DNA from: Marinomonas mediterranea MMB-1
Lineage (GTDB): Bacteria > Pseudomonadota > Gammaproteobacteria > Pseudomonadales > Marinomonadaceae
Reading direction: 5' to 3'
Length of the DNA: 64,000 nt
NCBI RefSeq assembly: GCF_000192865.1
Contig: NC_015276.1
Location: 1,674,001 to 1,738,000 of the forward strand
Position 1 is the stretch's first letter. Each line of letters starts with the position of its first letter. This document shows, one piece after another, positions 25,254-34,462 of this stretch. The notes under the pieces are model-generated. The model was not told the origin of the DNA. It was given only the letters and a program-made list of their open reading frames with translations, and ran no database searches. The position numbers and the translations under genes were made by a program.

Positions 25254-25661
25254 TTATATAGAACTCAGCGTTAACTTTCTTGCAACTTCGCTTACATGTT
25301 TCGTTACTGTATCGGTTTTGTTTAATGACACTAAAGTCGCCTTGGTGTCATTAATTTCCCTGAGTAATGATTCGGAAAAAATAGGAGGCGTCTTTTCAAA
25401 TACAATAACTGCATCCACGTTATAACGATAAATTAATGCCTGTATATCGCTAGGATAGCGTAAAGTTGTCCCCAGAAGCTCTGTTTTGTTAGACCAAGGC
25501 TCCTCATCAATAAAGGCGATGATATTGTAACAGCCCGTTTTTAGCAACTCGGAGGCAAGATTAAAAGAAGGGTAATCAACACCATTTACAATGATTTTTT
25601 TGGATGAATGAGCATGAGTTGTCTTTGTAATGGCTTTTTTTATAAATTGAAAGATACCCAT
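25254..25661 (-). CDS. Orphan Rossmann-like protein resembling the CapD/FlaA1 N-terminal domain
   Basis: A 135-residue protein with no named family that I can assign. Residues about 22-92 (KKIIVNGVDYPSFNLASELL, IIAFIDEEPW, then IQALIYRYNVDAVIVFEK) resemble the CoA/nucleotide-binding domain preceding the epimerase domain in CapD/FlaA1-type polysaccharide proteins, but here it stands alone with no epimerase or membrane part. It lies 30 bp downstream of the citB-like regulator on the same strand and is probably the last gene of that operon. A role in ligand sensing for the two-component system is conceivable; it is inference only. Confidence 0.6.
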   Translation of the reverse strand: MGIFQFIKKAITKTTHAHSSKKIIVNGVDYPSFNLASELLKTGCYNIIAFIDEEPWSNKTELLGTTLRYPSDIQALIYRYNVDAVIVFEKTPPIFSESLLREINDTKATLVSLNKTDTVTKHVSEVARKLTLSSI

Positions 25662-25691
25662 TTATCATTGTCTCTCTTTTCGATTTTGATG

Positions 25692-26372
25692 CTAATAGTT
25701 TCTTTTGTAATGTTGTTTAGGACGACCACCTGTATTGTAGTTTAGATTCATTTCAACAACGCCTTGTTCTTCCAAATATTCCAGATAACGACGTGCCGTA
25801 ATACGACTAAGCTCTACCGCATCGCCCGCTTGTTGGGCAGTGAAGCTGTTTTCGCCTGTTTGATTGATATAATCCATCAACTTGCTAAGCGTGTTCTCAT
25901 CAATGCCTTTAGGTGTGCGTCGACCTTTGTTGCTTGTGTTTTTACGAAACAAGTGGTCGATTTCCACTTGATCCACTTTTTTCATTTTGTGGATGGTTTC
26001 TTTAAAGGTAATAAAGTCATCTAAGGCTTGGTGGACTCGTGAGACGCGTAAAGGTTTTACAAGATAGTCCATTACTCCAAGCTGTATGGCTTCGGAGACC
26101 ACGGCAGAGTCGCGTTCAGCCGTTGTCATAATATACGATGTGTTGATACCAGACTGTTTCAATCTACTAATCAAATCTAGACCACTGCCATCAGGAAGCG
26201 TTATGTCTACCATGATGAGATCAGGTTTGTGATTCAGTGCATCAGTCAAAGATTCCGAAATACGTTCACTGGCTGCGATGACTTTAAATCGGTCATGTTG
26301 ATTGATTGCATTTTCCAGCGCATACGAAGCACGAGGATCATCTTCAACAATCATTACGGTTAATGGCGTCAT
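25692..26372 (-). CDS. Response regulator, CitB/DcuR family
   Basis: A 226-residue response regulator. The receiver has the acidic pair in MIVEDDPRA, phosphoacceptor D56 in IMVDITLPDGSG, and the lysine in DYLVKPLRV. The C-terminal part is a helix-turn-helix of the CitB/DcuR type (SFTAQQAGDAVELSRITARRYLEYL). It overlaps the sensor kinase gene by 4 bp, so the pair is translationally coupled. Members of this family activate transport and metabolism of C4-dicarboxylates or citrate, which fits the adjacent symporter. Confidence 0.93.
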   Translation of the reverse strand: MTPLTVMIVEDDPRASYALENAINQHDRFKVIAASERISESLTDALNHKPDLIMVDITLPDGSGLDLISRLKQSGINTSYIMTTAERDSAVVSEAIQLGVMDYLVKPLRVSRVHQALDDFITFKETIHKMKKVDQVEIDHLFRKNTSNKGRRTPKGIDENTLSKLMDYINQTGENSFTAQQAGDAVELSRITARRYLEYLEEQGVVEMNLNYNTGGRPKQHYKRNY

Positions 26373-28045
26373 AAAAGGTTAAAAGCTCTTTTGTCTAAAT
26401 ACACACTAAAGACAGTGGTGTTGTTTTCACTGCGTTCCCAATCCAAACTTCCTTGAAATTGGAGGACGATTTGGTTCACTAAATATAGCCCAACCCCTGT
26501 TTGCTCATTGCTGACTTTGCTTGAAACGCCAAAATCATACAAGTTGTTGGAGAGTGATTCTGGAACGCCTCTTCCTGAGTCTTCAACTTCGATGACGAAG
26601 TGCTTGCTTCGATCACTGATGTAGAGTGTCACTTCAGGCGTTCTATTTTGATTGTTTTCCCACGCTGCCATCGTCGCGTTATCCAATAAATTGGCGAGCA
26701 TGGTTGAGATGGGTTCCGATATTGTACTGGGGTAATCGGCCAGTTGACTATCATCATCGATAAAAAATGATACGTCGTATTCAGCGGCTTTGTTGTATTG
26801 CGCTAACAACACTCCTGCCACCGAACTGTTTTCAATGGTTTTGATCAGCTGCCCAAGAATCTGTTGGTGTGCGTCGCTTTCTTGCTGAAGCAGTTCGATA
26901 GCGTCGTTCACTTTTCCGGTCTGTAACAATCCTGACAGCACATTTAACTTATTGGTGTGTTCGTGGGTTTTGGTTCTTAGGTGATTCGCGTAGTTGGTTT
27001 TTGCCTGCAATGCTTCTTCTAGTTTGGTCTCATTGTAATCTGGCTGAAAGACCAGAACGTAACCCATTGTTTGCGCATCGTTGGTGACAGGGTAGGCGGT
27101 TATGGCATGACTTTGTCCACTAATTTGGGTTGTCGTCCGTAATAATTTACCGTTTGCTTCAAACACAATGTTGGAGAGTGTTCGAGAAAGGTTTTCAAGA
27201 GGCTCGCTTAAATAAGCGTCTTGTCGACCCTCTTCGTTTACATCGTATATCGGCACGAGGCACTCATAGGCAGCTTCGTTAATGGCGGTGATGTGTTGGA
27301 GCTGATCGACCGCGACAATGCGATCTCGAATACTGTTTAAGATCAGCTCGCGTTCGCGAAATCTTTGAACGATCTTTTCTGGCTCCATTTGTAAAAACGT
27401 TCTTTTTAGCTTGAAGATAGAGATGGAGATGATACTGATCACAAACAGGTAGATGAATGCGACCCAAATGATAAAGTTATTGATGTGTTCCTGAACGAGC
27501 TCGCCTGTTGTCCTCGTTAGGTAGCCAATGGACACTGCCCCGATGACGTTGTTGTTTGATATGACAGGGGCAAAATTACGAATGGCTTTGCCGAGCGACC
27601 CGACGGCGACATTTGAGTGGCTTTTTCCTTCCGTTAAGGTTGGTACGATATCGTCGCCGATGAAATGCTCACCCACTCGAGAAGCAATAGGGTGACTTAG
27701 TCTGATGCCATCTTGGTTGGTAATAACGATAAATGACGCGTCAGTATGTGCGCGAATGGATTCTACATAAGGGCGTATATTGACTTGCTGACCTGCATTT
27801 GAGTGTTCCACACTTCGAATAATGGATGGATCGAGAGCGAGCATGTGAGCAATCTCTAACCCCTTACTACTAAGGTCATTTAGATACGTTTGCTGAACAC
27901 TGTAACTGATAATGATGCCAAACACAGCGACAAGAAACGTCGTCGTGCCAAATAGAATCAGGCCTAAATAGGTTTTTAACGTCATAGAAGATCGTGAGCC
28001 ATTAACATTCAGCATAGGATTATACCCTAGATTTTCTAAAAGCAA
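26369..28045 (-). CDS. Sensor histidine kinase, CitA/DcuS family
   Basis: Membrane kinase with an N-terminal transmembrane helix (LILFGTTTFLVAVFGIII), a periplasmic PAS-like sensor domain of about 130 residues, a second helix (FIIWVAFIYLFVISIISISIF), a cytoplasmic PAS domain, and a kinase core with the histidine in KTHEHTNKLNVLSGLLQ and ATPase motifs NLLDNA, DSGRGVP and GVGLYLV. The start is uncertain: the first ATG gives 558 residues, while in-frame ATGs 10 and 20 codons later begin MLNVNG and MTLKTYLGL, and a TATAAT lies just before the second. Sensors of this family bind citrate or C4-dicarboxylates. Confidence 0.92.
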   Translation of the reverse strand: MLLENLGYNPMLNVNGSRSSMTLKTYLGLILFGTTTFLVAVFGIIISYSVQQTYLNDLSSKGLEIAHMLALDPSIIRSVEHSNAGQQVNIRPYVESIRAHTDASFIVITNQDGIRLSHPIASRVGEHFIGDDIVPTLTEGKSHSNVAVGSLGKAIRNFAPVISNNNVIGAVSIGYLTRTTGELVQEHINNFIIWVAFIYLFVISIISISIFKLKRTFLQMEPEKIVQRFRERELILNSIRDRIVAVDQLQHITAINEAAYECLVPIYDVNEEGRQDAYLSEPLENLSRTLSNIVFEANGKLLRTTTQISGQSHAITAYPVTNDAQTMGYVLVFQPDYNETKLEEALQAKTNYANHLRTKTHEHTNKLNVLSGLLQTGKVNDAIELLQQESDAHQQILGQLIKTIENSSVAGVLLAQYNKAAEYDVSFFIDDDSQLADYPSTISEPISTMLANLLDNATMAAWENNQNRTPEVTLYISDRSKHFVIEVEDSGRGVPESLSNNLYDFGVSSKVSNEQTGVGLYLVNQIVLQFQGSLDWERSENNTTVFSVYLDKRAFNLL

Positions 28046-28087
28046 CGAATCGTCTGGGAGCGTGGAAATAAAAGCAAAGTAAAAACG

Positions 28088-28127
28088 AAAAAAGCGGATG
28101 GGCGTTATCTGCCCGTCCGCTTTTTTT
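28088..28127 (-). terminator. Terminator between the symporter and kinase genes
   Basis: AAAGCGGATGGGC pairs with GCCCGTCCGCTTT (one G-T pair), 7-nt loop, with A- and T-tracts on either side. It lies 15 bp after the symporter stop on the minus strand and separates the symporter from the kinase/regulator operon. Confidence 0.88.
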
Positions 28128-28141
28128 AGTAAAAAGGGTTA

Positions 28142-29422
28142 TTACATAAATAGTTCGATCACAAAAGTCGCAAGAATCAGCATAAAGGCGCCGCCGATTC
28201 GAGATGAAATTTGTGCGAACGGCATCAACTGCATACGTTTACTTGCAGCAAGTACCGCAACGTCACCTGTTCCACCCATGTTTGCCATGCACAAGCCGCC
28301 TGTGATCGCTGCTTCAATCGGGTAGAAGCCCATTAGACGACCAATAATGCCTGCACCGACAACCGCACCGATCACTGTCGTAAACACCATGATGAAGTAC
28401 ATAGGAGTCAACGCAGCAAGGATCTGATCTAGGTTTGTGTAAGCCACACCAATACCGACTAACAAAGCAGGTGTTAAATTACCAACAACGAACTTGTACC
28501 AAGAATAAGCGGCTTCTTCTAATACTTTTGGCATTAGGCCAGTGACCTTGATAATGGCGATAGACAGTATCATCAGTGCGTAAGTGTGCATGCTGATGAA
28601 GCCTGACAATACAGTCCCAAGGTAGAACATAGCGATTGCAAGAAGGGCGCCAGTACCTAGTACCTTAATGTCTAATGTCGTTTGAGTCTCGTCTTCAACG
28701 TGTGCTTCTTGACCACGAATCAGTTCGCCGTTTCCGGTCCAACTTGGTACGATTTCACCTAGTTTGTTTAATAGGCCTGCAACGACGATTGCAATCGCGT
28801 TACCGATAGCCAATGCTGGAACCATAAGAGACATCAAGGTTTCAGGGGACATGTCTGTATTGCCTGACATGATTTCCACCAAAGGCACCGCACCAGCACC
28901 CATGCCGCCGCCCATGATAGGCAAAGCGATTAACATCACCGATTCAAAGAAATTTTTACCAACAATCATGCCGATAACCCAAGTGAATAGGAACGACACC
29001 GCCACAGCACCTAAGATAACCGGAATGTACTTTAGCGCTGCCTTTTTCAGTGTTTCCGTACTCATGCCTAGAATAGAGCCAGTCACAAGGCTCGCAACAT
29101 AGAAAGATAGGAAACCACCGCTTTTTGTAAACGTTGTGATTTGTTTGGAGATATCGTTTGCAAAAATATCACTGTGGAAAAGATACGATGAACCAAAGAT
29201 CACAACGATGACTCCGCCACCAAAAAATTGATTCACAATCGGAGTTCTATCACCAACATAGTTTAGAACGTACCCAACAACAACCATTGCACCAAGTGCA
29301 CCTATCATCCCAACAGGCATTTGATTATTGAATGTAGCAAGTAGAATGATCAGTGCAGCTAGAGCCAGTACGACTTTCGTAGTGTGCTGCTCACTCTGAT
29401 GAATTGCATTATTTATCATCAT
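28142..29422 (-). CDS. 2-hydroxycarboxylate:Na+ symporter (CitS/MaeN-type)
   Basis: Inner-membrane secondary transporter of 426 residues, about eleven to twelve hydrophobic segments. The two re-entrant-loop motifs typical of the 2-hydroxycarboxylate transporter family are visible: MGGGMGAGAVP with following glutamate, and GLCMANMGGTGDVAVL. Family members import citrate or malate, usually with sodium. No citrate lyase genes are nearby, so aerobic uptake of malate, citrate or related acids for the TCA cycle is more likely than citrate fermentation. It lies upstream of the CitAB-like pair, its probable regulator. Confidence 0.9.
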   Translation of the reverse strand: MMINNAIHQSEQHTTKVVLALAALIILLATFNNQMPVGMIGALGAMVVVGYVLNYVGDRTPIVNQFFGGGVIVVIFGSSYLFHSDIFANDISKQITTFTKSGGFLSFYVASLVTGSILGMSTETLKKAALKYIPVILGAVAVSFLFTWVIGMIVGKNFFESVMLIALPIMGGGMGAGAVPLVEIMSGNTDMSPETLMSLMVPALAIGNAIAIVVAGLLNKLGEIVPSWTGNGELIRGQEAHVEDETQTTLDIKVLGTGALLAIAMFYLGTVLSGFISMHTYALMILSIAIIKVTGLMPKVLEEAAYSWYKFVVGNLTPALLVGIGVAYTNLDQILAALTPMYFIMVFTTVIGAVVGAGIIGRLMGFYPIEAAITGGLCMANMGGTGDVAVLAASKRMQLMPFAQISSRIGGAFMLILATFVIELFM

Positions 29423-29548
29423 AGGATGGATCTCTTTTTGTGTTTGTTATGAGTTTGCGGGCGCAAGTCTATCAATACATTTCATTAGAGAAAGCCATCA
29501 AAGTATTAATGTAATTAAAAGGGTCTTTTGTAACTTTTGGATGATCGA

Positions 29549-31162
29549 TTAGTTCTTTTTGTTCATTGAACTCGGGCAAAAATAGAGACTTTTAATTGTG
29601 TTTGAATAGCGCCTTTGACACCCAAACTGTTGCGCAGTGTCGCTCTTTGTACCGCGATCAACAATAAAAACACCATTTACAAATTGATTGGAAAACGCTT
29701 TTTTAGTTTTTAATAGGTCAAATTGATTAGAGGGCGTAAAAGAAACCGCTCTGCCGCCATAAAACTCTCCCGAGAAAGACCGTTTGTTGACGAATATTAG
29801 CTCGCTTGCTGCCCATTCGGGTTGTTGCTGCCATGCGCTTATTAAGTGTTTATCGCTTACTTTGTTTACGAGTGAGGTATTCAAAGCGACGACAACGATG
29901 ATCAATGTCAGCGGGCTAAGCCAGCCAAGGTAAATCCATTTAAATGAAAACGGGCGAACGCGATAAAAGTGTGTGATTAAAATGGCGCTGGCCGGTATAG
30001 CGGGCATGATGTAAGTGACCAATATGTTGCCCGCAAAGGTAAATAAAATCATCGGGGATATTAGCCAACAGATCAAATAGGACGTGAAATCGTGCGTTGA
30101 TCGATAAAGGGTCTTGTTGCTTTTTCTGTCGTTTCTATTTTCAAGTACGCCATGTTGCTGTTTCACTCGCTTATCTTTGGCACCAAATCGTTTGTTTGGC
30201 TGGAACAATTTCCAAATTAAAAATGGGCTCCACGGAAGTAATGCGATAATGCCGTATAACCAAATCGTTCCTCTTATATGCTTATGTGCGGTGCCATATA
30301 GGTCTCCATGCCAACCCGATACGAGAAAACGTTTAAGGTGCTCTCCGATTAGAAAATAATTGAGAAAACCGGGGGTTTTGTATTCCGCGAGTAAATACCA
30401 GGGTAACGCGATCGCTAACATTAGGAGCGTTCCTTTGATCCAGGGAAGGGAGCGCCAAAGCATTATTAGGTAGCTAATAAAGGGGAGCTGTGAAAAAACA
30501 CCTGAAAAGAGAGCCCACGAACCGATTGAAATAGCCACTAGAATTAGAATAACGGGGCCTTTTGCCAATAACCCCATACCAAGAAAAGCGAAAAAACCAA
30601 ACTTGAAGTAAGTGCCTTGATTCTTTGATTTCTGAGAATGTGGCCGATCGCTAGTCTTATCGGCATCAATATTGATGGCCTGCCAAAAACACAACAAGGC
30701 TCCGGTCATCGACAGTGTAAGCAATGAATCTGTCATCACTGCGCCGATAAAAATAAGAAAGGGGGTCGTCGAGGCAAGCACCGCAGCGGCAAACCAGCCA
30801 AGTATCGTTTGATTAAATTGCTTCTTGCAGAAGAGATATACGCAGACAATGGTGAAAACACCTGCAAACCAGTGAAAACATCTAACGCCAAATTCGTTGT
30901 TGCCAAATTCGTTGTTGCCAAATAAGGAGAGTCCGAGGCTAGAGATCCAAGTAAACATCGGAGGTTTACCCCAAAAAGGCACGCCATAGTCGAACATAGG
31001 AGTAATCCAATTGTGTGTCTCTAGCATGATGTTTGCCATCAATGCATAGCGAGCCTCGGTTGTATCCATCAAAGGGTAGAGGCCGAGGGATATTAATCGC
31101 AAAATCAGGCAAACGGCGATTAAACTGATTAAGTGGTACTTATTTAAGGAGAGTGTTTTCAT
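29549..31162 (-). CDS. GT39-family (ArnT-like) membrane glycosyltransferase
   Basis: Inner-membrane glycosyltransferase of 537 residues that takes a sugar from an undecaprenyl-phosphate carrier. N-terminal signatures are LYPLMDTTEARYALMA (acidic residues of the first periplasmic loop) and WGKPPMFTW; about ten transmembrane helices follow, then a short periplasmic C-terminal domain. The acceptor (lipid A, O-antigen or protein) is not visible. It contains a tandem repeat FGNNE-FGNNE near residue 85. It lies 7 bp downstream of the GtrB-like gene, with which it probably forms one operon divergent from an OmpR-type two-component system. Confidence 0.85.
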   Translation of the reverse strand: MKTLSLNKYHLISLIAVCLILRLISLGLYPLMDTTEARYALMANIMLETHNWITPMFDYGVPFWGKPPMFTWISSLGLSLFGNNEFGNNEFGVRCFHWFAGVFTIVCVYLFCKKQFNQTILGWFAAAVLASTTPFLIFIGAVMTDSLLTLSMTGALLCFWQAINIDADKTSDRPHSQKSKNQGTYFKFGFFAFLGMGLLAKGPVILILVAISIGSWALFSGVFSQLPFISYLIMLWRSLPWIKGTLLMLAIALPWYLLAEYKTPGFLNYFLIGEHLKRFLVSGWHGDLYGTAHKHIRGTIWLYGIIALLPWSPFLIWKLFQPNKRFGAKDKRVKQQHGVLENRNDRKSNKTLYRSTHDFTSYLICWLISPMILFTFAGNILVTYIMPAIPASAILITHFYRVRPFSFKWIYLGWLSPLTLIIVVVALNTSLVNKVSDKHLISAWQQQPEWAASELIFVNKRSFSGEFYGGRAVSFTPSNQFDLLKTKKAFSNQFVNGVFIVDRGTKSDTAQQFGCQRRYSNTIKSLYFCPSSMNKKN

Positions 31163-31169
31163 TTAGCGG

Positions 31170-32186
31170 TTACTTTTCTTCTTTATTAGCTGTTTGATGG
31201 CAAGGGGAGGTGAGTTGTTTATCCATAATCACATACAGTGGACGTTGTTTAGACTCAATAAATAGTCTGCCAATGTACTCTCCCAATAACCCGATACAAA
31301 GCAGCTGCACTCCGCCGAGGAACAGCATAGTAATTTCGAGAGTGGGATAACCCGCAACAGGGTCTCCGTATATCAGTGTTTTAAATAAGGTGATAAGTGC
31401 GTAAGACAGCGCGATAAAAGACGTTAGAACACCTGCAATGGTCGCCAACCTCAAAGGCTTAATACTGAATGAGGTGATGCCTTCAAAAGCCAAATGAAGC
31501 AAGGCAAAATAATTCCATTTTGACTCCCCAGTCTGTCGAGGGTTGCGGTTGAAAAGTAATGTTTTTCGCTTAAACCCCGGCCAACTTAGCAACCCTTTCA
31601 TATAACGGCTTCTCTCGGGCAGGCTGTTAATCACGTCAACAACGCGCTTGTCGAGTAGCCTAAAATCGCCAACATTTTCCGACAACTCGATGTCGCTCAG
31701 CAGGTTGAGTATTTTGTAAAATAGCTTAGCGCTGGTTTTCTTCATGGTACTTTCGCCAAGCCTTTCGCTGCGCTTCATTTCTACAATATCGGCACCAGCC
31801 TGCCAAGCGTCGATCATTTTAGGGATGTATTCAGGTGGGTCTTGTAAATCCGCATCAAACGGAATAGCAGCGCGCCCATTAGATGCTTTTAATCCGGCTG
31901 ACAAGGCGGCTTCTTTACCAAAATTCCGACTCAGCTTAATGCGCGAAATTTGGTGTTTTTGAGATCGGAATGAGCACACCTGACGCCAACTATCGTCGCT
32001 GCTACCATCGTCTATATAGACAATTTCGCAATGTGTCTGTAATGAGTCCAACACCTTAACCAAAGCGTTATGACAAGCCTCTATGCTTTTGGATTCATTA
32101 AAGAATGGAACGACAATGCTAACCAGTGGCAAACCACTAGGAATAGGCCTCTGTTGCTCGACTAAAGACAATAGTTGTGAAGACAT
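31170..32186 (-). CDS. GtrB/DPM1-type undecaprenyl-phosphate glycosyltransferase
   Basis: Family 2 glycosyltransferase of 338 residues that loads a sugar from a nucleotide donor onto undecaprenyl phosphate on the cytoplasmic face. Visible are VSIVVPFFNES, the donor-site YIDDGSSDDSW, the acceptor-region FGKEAALSAGL, the metal motif DADLQDPPE, and ENVGDFRLLD. Two C-terminal transmembrane helices anchor it (LRLATIAGVLTSFIALSYAL and ITMLFLGGVQLLCIGLLGEY). The layout matches phage/Shigella GtrB (YfdH) closely and ArnC less so. The partner GT39 enzyme follows; a GtrA-type flippase candidate lies 5 kb to the right. Confidence 0.9.
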   Translation of the reverse strand: MSSQLLSLVEQQRPIPSGLPLVSIVVPFFNESKSIEACHNALVKVLDSLQTHCEIVYIDDGSSDDSWRQVCSFRSQKHQISRIKLSRNFGKEAALSAGLKASNGRAAIPFDADLQDPPEYIPKMIDAWQAGADIVEMKRSERLGESTMKKTSAKLFYKILNLLSDIELSENVGDFRLLDKRVVDVINSLPERSRYMKGLLSWPGFKRKTLLFNRNPRQTGESKWNYFALLHLAFEGITSFSIKPLRLATIAGVLTSFIALSYALITLFKTLIYGDPVAGYPTLEITMLFLGGVQLLCIGLLGEYIGRLFIESKQRPLYVIMDKQLTSPCHQTANKEEK

Positions 32187-32377
32187 TTTCGTGATTCTTT
32201 ATAGTAAGGATGTTTACAACGTTACTAAAACGACTGTGACAAAAACGTCATCAACATTTTTTTCACGTTTATGTGTCAAAATAGGCAAGTGTTACTGTGA
32301 CGCGACGAAACGCTTCATGTGCTATAAATGTGTTTTCGTACCTTCCTTAACCGCCTGTCCTATGAATGAGAGTGCTT

Positions 32378-33067
32378 ATGAAAATACTGGTAGTGGAAGA
32401 TCACAAAGACATTGCAGGCGTGATCTACGACTTTTTCGAACTGAGGGACGACGTTCTTGATTACGCGAGCAATGGCGAACAAGGCTTGAACCTTATAAGA
32501 CAAAACGTCTATGACGTGATCATTCTTGATATTATGTTGCCTAAGATGGATGGTTTAACCGTTTGTCGAACGCTACGCAGTGAAGGCATTACAACGCCGG
32601 TTATCATGTTGACAGCTCGTGACACACGGGAAGATATTTTAGACGGTTTTAAAAGCCAAGCGGATGACTATTTGGTAAAACCGTTCGACTTAGACATTCT
32701 TGGGGCGCGAGTGGACGCTTTGATTCGCAGGAACAAAGCAGATAGTGAATCCAATAAAACCTTAACGTTTGGCGAGCTAACGCTTGATTGTGGGCGTCGT
32801 ATTGTGGAGCGAGAAGGGGGTAGATACTCATTGAACCCATCGCAATATAAAATCATCAAACTCTTAATTTCAAAAGCGCCGGACATGGTTTCACGCGCTG
32901 AAATCATCCACGAATTGTGGGGGGAAGAAGAGCAAGATCCTTCGATCCTTCGAACACACATCTATCAACTGCGTAATCTGATCGATAAACCGTTTGATCA
33001 TCCTTATATAAAAACCGTTTCAAAGTCCGGATACCGATTGGAAAGGCCAGATGAACGCGCCGATTAG
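32378..33067 (+). CDS. OmpR-family response regulator
   Basis: A 229-residue regulator. The receiver starts MKILVVEDHKD, with phosphoacceptor D51 in IILDIMLPKMDG and lysine in DDYLVKPFD. The C-terminal winged helix (RYSLNPSQYKIIKLLI, then LRTHIYQLRNLIDKP) is the OmpR type. ATG 32378 is preferred to the ATG at 32366 because it gives the canonical N-terminus and has a GAGAG site upstream. It overlaps the kinase gene by 17 bp and diverges from the two glycosyltransferase genes, a PmrA-like arrangement that suggests control of surface glycosylation. Confidence 0.92.
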   Translation: MKILVVEDHKDIAGVIYDFFELRDDVLDYASNGEQGLNLIRQNVYDVIILDIMLPKMDGLTVCRTLRSEGITTPVIMLTARDTREDILDGFKSQADDYLVKPFDLDILGARVDALIRRNKADSESNKTLTFGELTLDCGRRIVEREGGRYSLNPSQYKIIKLLISKAPDMVSRAEIIHELWGEEEQDPSILRTHIYQLRNLIDKPFDHPYIKTVSKSGYRLERPDERAD

Positions 33068-34373
33068 AACCTCTCGACAACTTACCTTCATTTATTTCGC
33101 TATTGTTGCGTTCGCTATTATTACCTTTCACTTTGCAATGATAGACACCATGATTGAAACCATGGAGAGAGTGTACGCGAAGGAGCGCATATCCAAAGAC
33201 GTTGAAGAGGCAAAAATCTATTTTCATCATCATGGTGAAAAAAAGGTCGTATTGTCGAAAATGTCACGCGCTTATTTGGGAGACGAGTCGCTGCCGTCGT
33301 ATGTCCTTTTTCCGGAATCAGTGAAATCTGGCGAAGTGGTTGAGCTCATTCAAGGTTATAAACCCGATCTTGAAATGTTTGGGGTAAAAGAACAGTACAT
33401 CGACGAAAAGGGCATCGAGAGAAATCTTTACTTAGTTCACTATGACGAAGTATACGAAGCCAGCGAAGGTAAAGTATTCAAGAATCAGTTTATTCAATTA
33501 TCGATATCGATTCTTTTGCTTTTCGTGAGTTTGATCGTTGTGTTGCTCATTGCTCGACGACTGACTCAGCCATTATCGAATTTAACCCGATATCTTGAAA
33601 ACCGCGCAACAGATGACCAATCAGCTATTCCTGTGCCAGATGGAATCGTAACCCGAGAGATCGTGCTACTTGTTAATCAACTAAATCTGCTACAGGAAAA
33701 AAATGCTCGGTTGATTGAACGCGAAAGGGCATTTAATCGAAGAGCGAGCCACGAACTGAGAACGCCTCTTATGGTTATTCGGGGCGCTGCGAATCTGCTT
33801 AAACGTAAGGTGACGTCCGAATTTGAGCAACGACAAGTTCATCGTCTAGAGCAAGCAACACATGAAATGACCGACTATATCGAAACCTTGCTAATGTTGT
33901 CTCAAATTGACCGCGAAATGGATGAGTTGGTGGAGATCAATGTAAGCCGAAAAGAGGTGCAAGAATGGATAACGCACTTTGATGATTTGCATGTAACGAG
34001 TAAAACGAGTCAGGTATCGTTTGAGTTAACGATGCCGGATGACGTGCTTTTTGCAATGCCGTTACCCGCCTTCAAAATAGTGGTGGTCAACTTACTTAAA
34101 AATGCGTTTGAAGCGGTAATACATGGCGTCGAGTCGCTCGACGAAGAGCAGGTTATTTCATTGGATGTTTCAAACCATAAATTTGGTTTGATGGATTCGG
34201 GAGAGGGTCTAAGTGGCACTCATAATCCTGACGGACACGGTCTAGGTTTGGTCATCGTGAAAGACATTTGCAATCAATACGGTTATCAGTTTGAGCTGTC
34301 AGAACGCGTTGGCTCCTACGGATGTGTCGCTATTGTCGAAAAGCCTTCAGAACAAGGAACTAACGTGCACTAA
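33051..34373 (+). CDS. Sensor histidine kinase
   Basis: A 440-residue membrane kinase paired with the preceding regulator. It has an N-terminal helix (LTFIYFAIVAFAIITFHFAM), a periplasmic domain of about 110 residues, a second helix (IQLSISILLLFVSLIVVLLI), a HAMP-like linker, a phospho-histidine near residue 234 in RRASHELRTPLMVI, and ATPase motifs NLLKNAFEAV, LMDSGEG and GHGLGLVIVKDI. The signal is unknown. The periplasmic part is acidic (for example DEKGIERN), which could suit cation or peptide sensing, but that is speculation. Confidence 0.92.
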   Translation: MNAPIRTSRQLTFIYFAIVAFAIITFHFAMIDTMIETMERVYAKERISKDVEEAKIYFHHHGEKKVVLSKMSRAYLGDESLPSYVLFPESVKSGEVVELIQGYKPDLEMFGVKEQYIDEKGIERNLYLVHYDEVYEASEGKVFKNQFIQLSISILLLFVSLIVVLLIARRLTQPLSNLTRYLENRATDDQSAIPVPDGIVTREIVLLVNQLNLLQEKNARLIERERAFNRRASHELRTPLMVIRGAANLLKRKVTSEFEQRQVHRLEQATHEMTDYIETLLMLSQIDREMDELVEINVSRKEVQEWITHFDDLHVTSKTSQVSFELTMPDDVLFAMPLPAFKIVVVNLLKNAFEAVIHGVESLDEEQVISLDVSNHKFGLMDSGEGLSGTHNPDGHGLGLVIVKDICNQYGYQFELSERVGSYGCVAIVEKPSEQGTNVH

Positions 34374-34374
34374 G

Positions 34375-34411
34375 TTGAGTTCGAACAAAATAAGCTTGAA
34401 TTCGAACAAAA
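34375..34411. promoter_or_regulatory. Two 16-bp direct repeats upstream of the OYE gene
   Basis: TTGAGTTCGAACAAAA at 34375-34390 and TTGAATTCGAACAAAA at 34396-34411 differ at one base and are spaced exactly 21 bp (two helical turns); each contains the palindrome TTCGAA. They lie 52-88 bp before the ATG and look like a two-site operator. Confidence 0.6.
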
Positions 34412-34462
34412 CAAACCAATGTTAGAAGTATCTAATATAAACTTTGTTTCAGGAGCCTGAAC

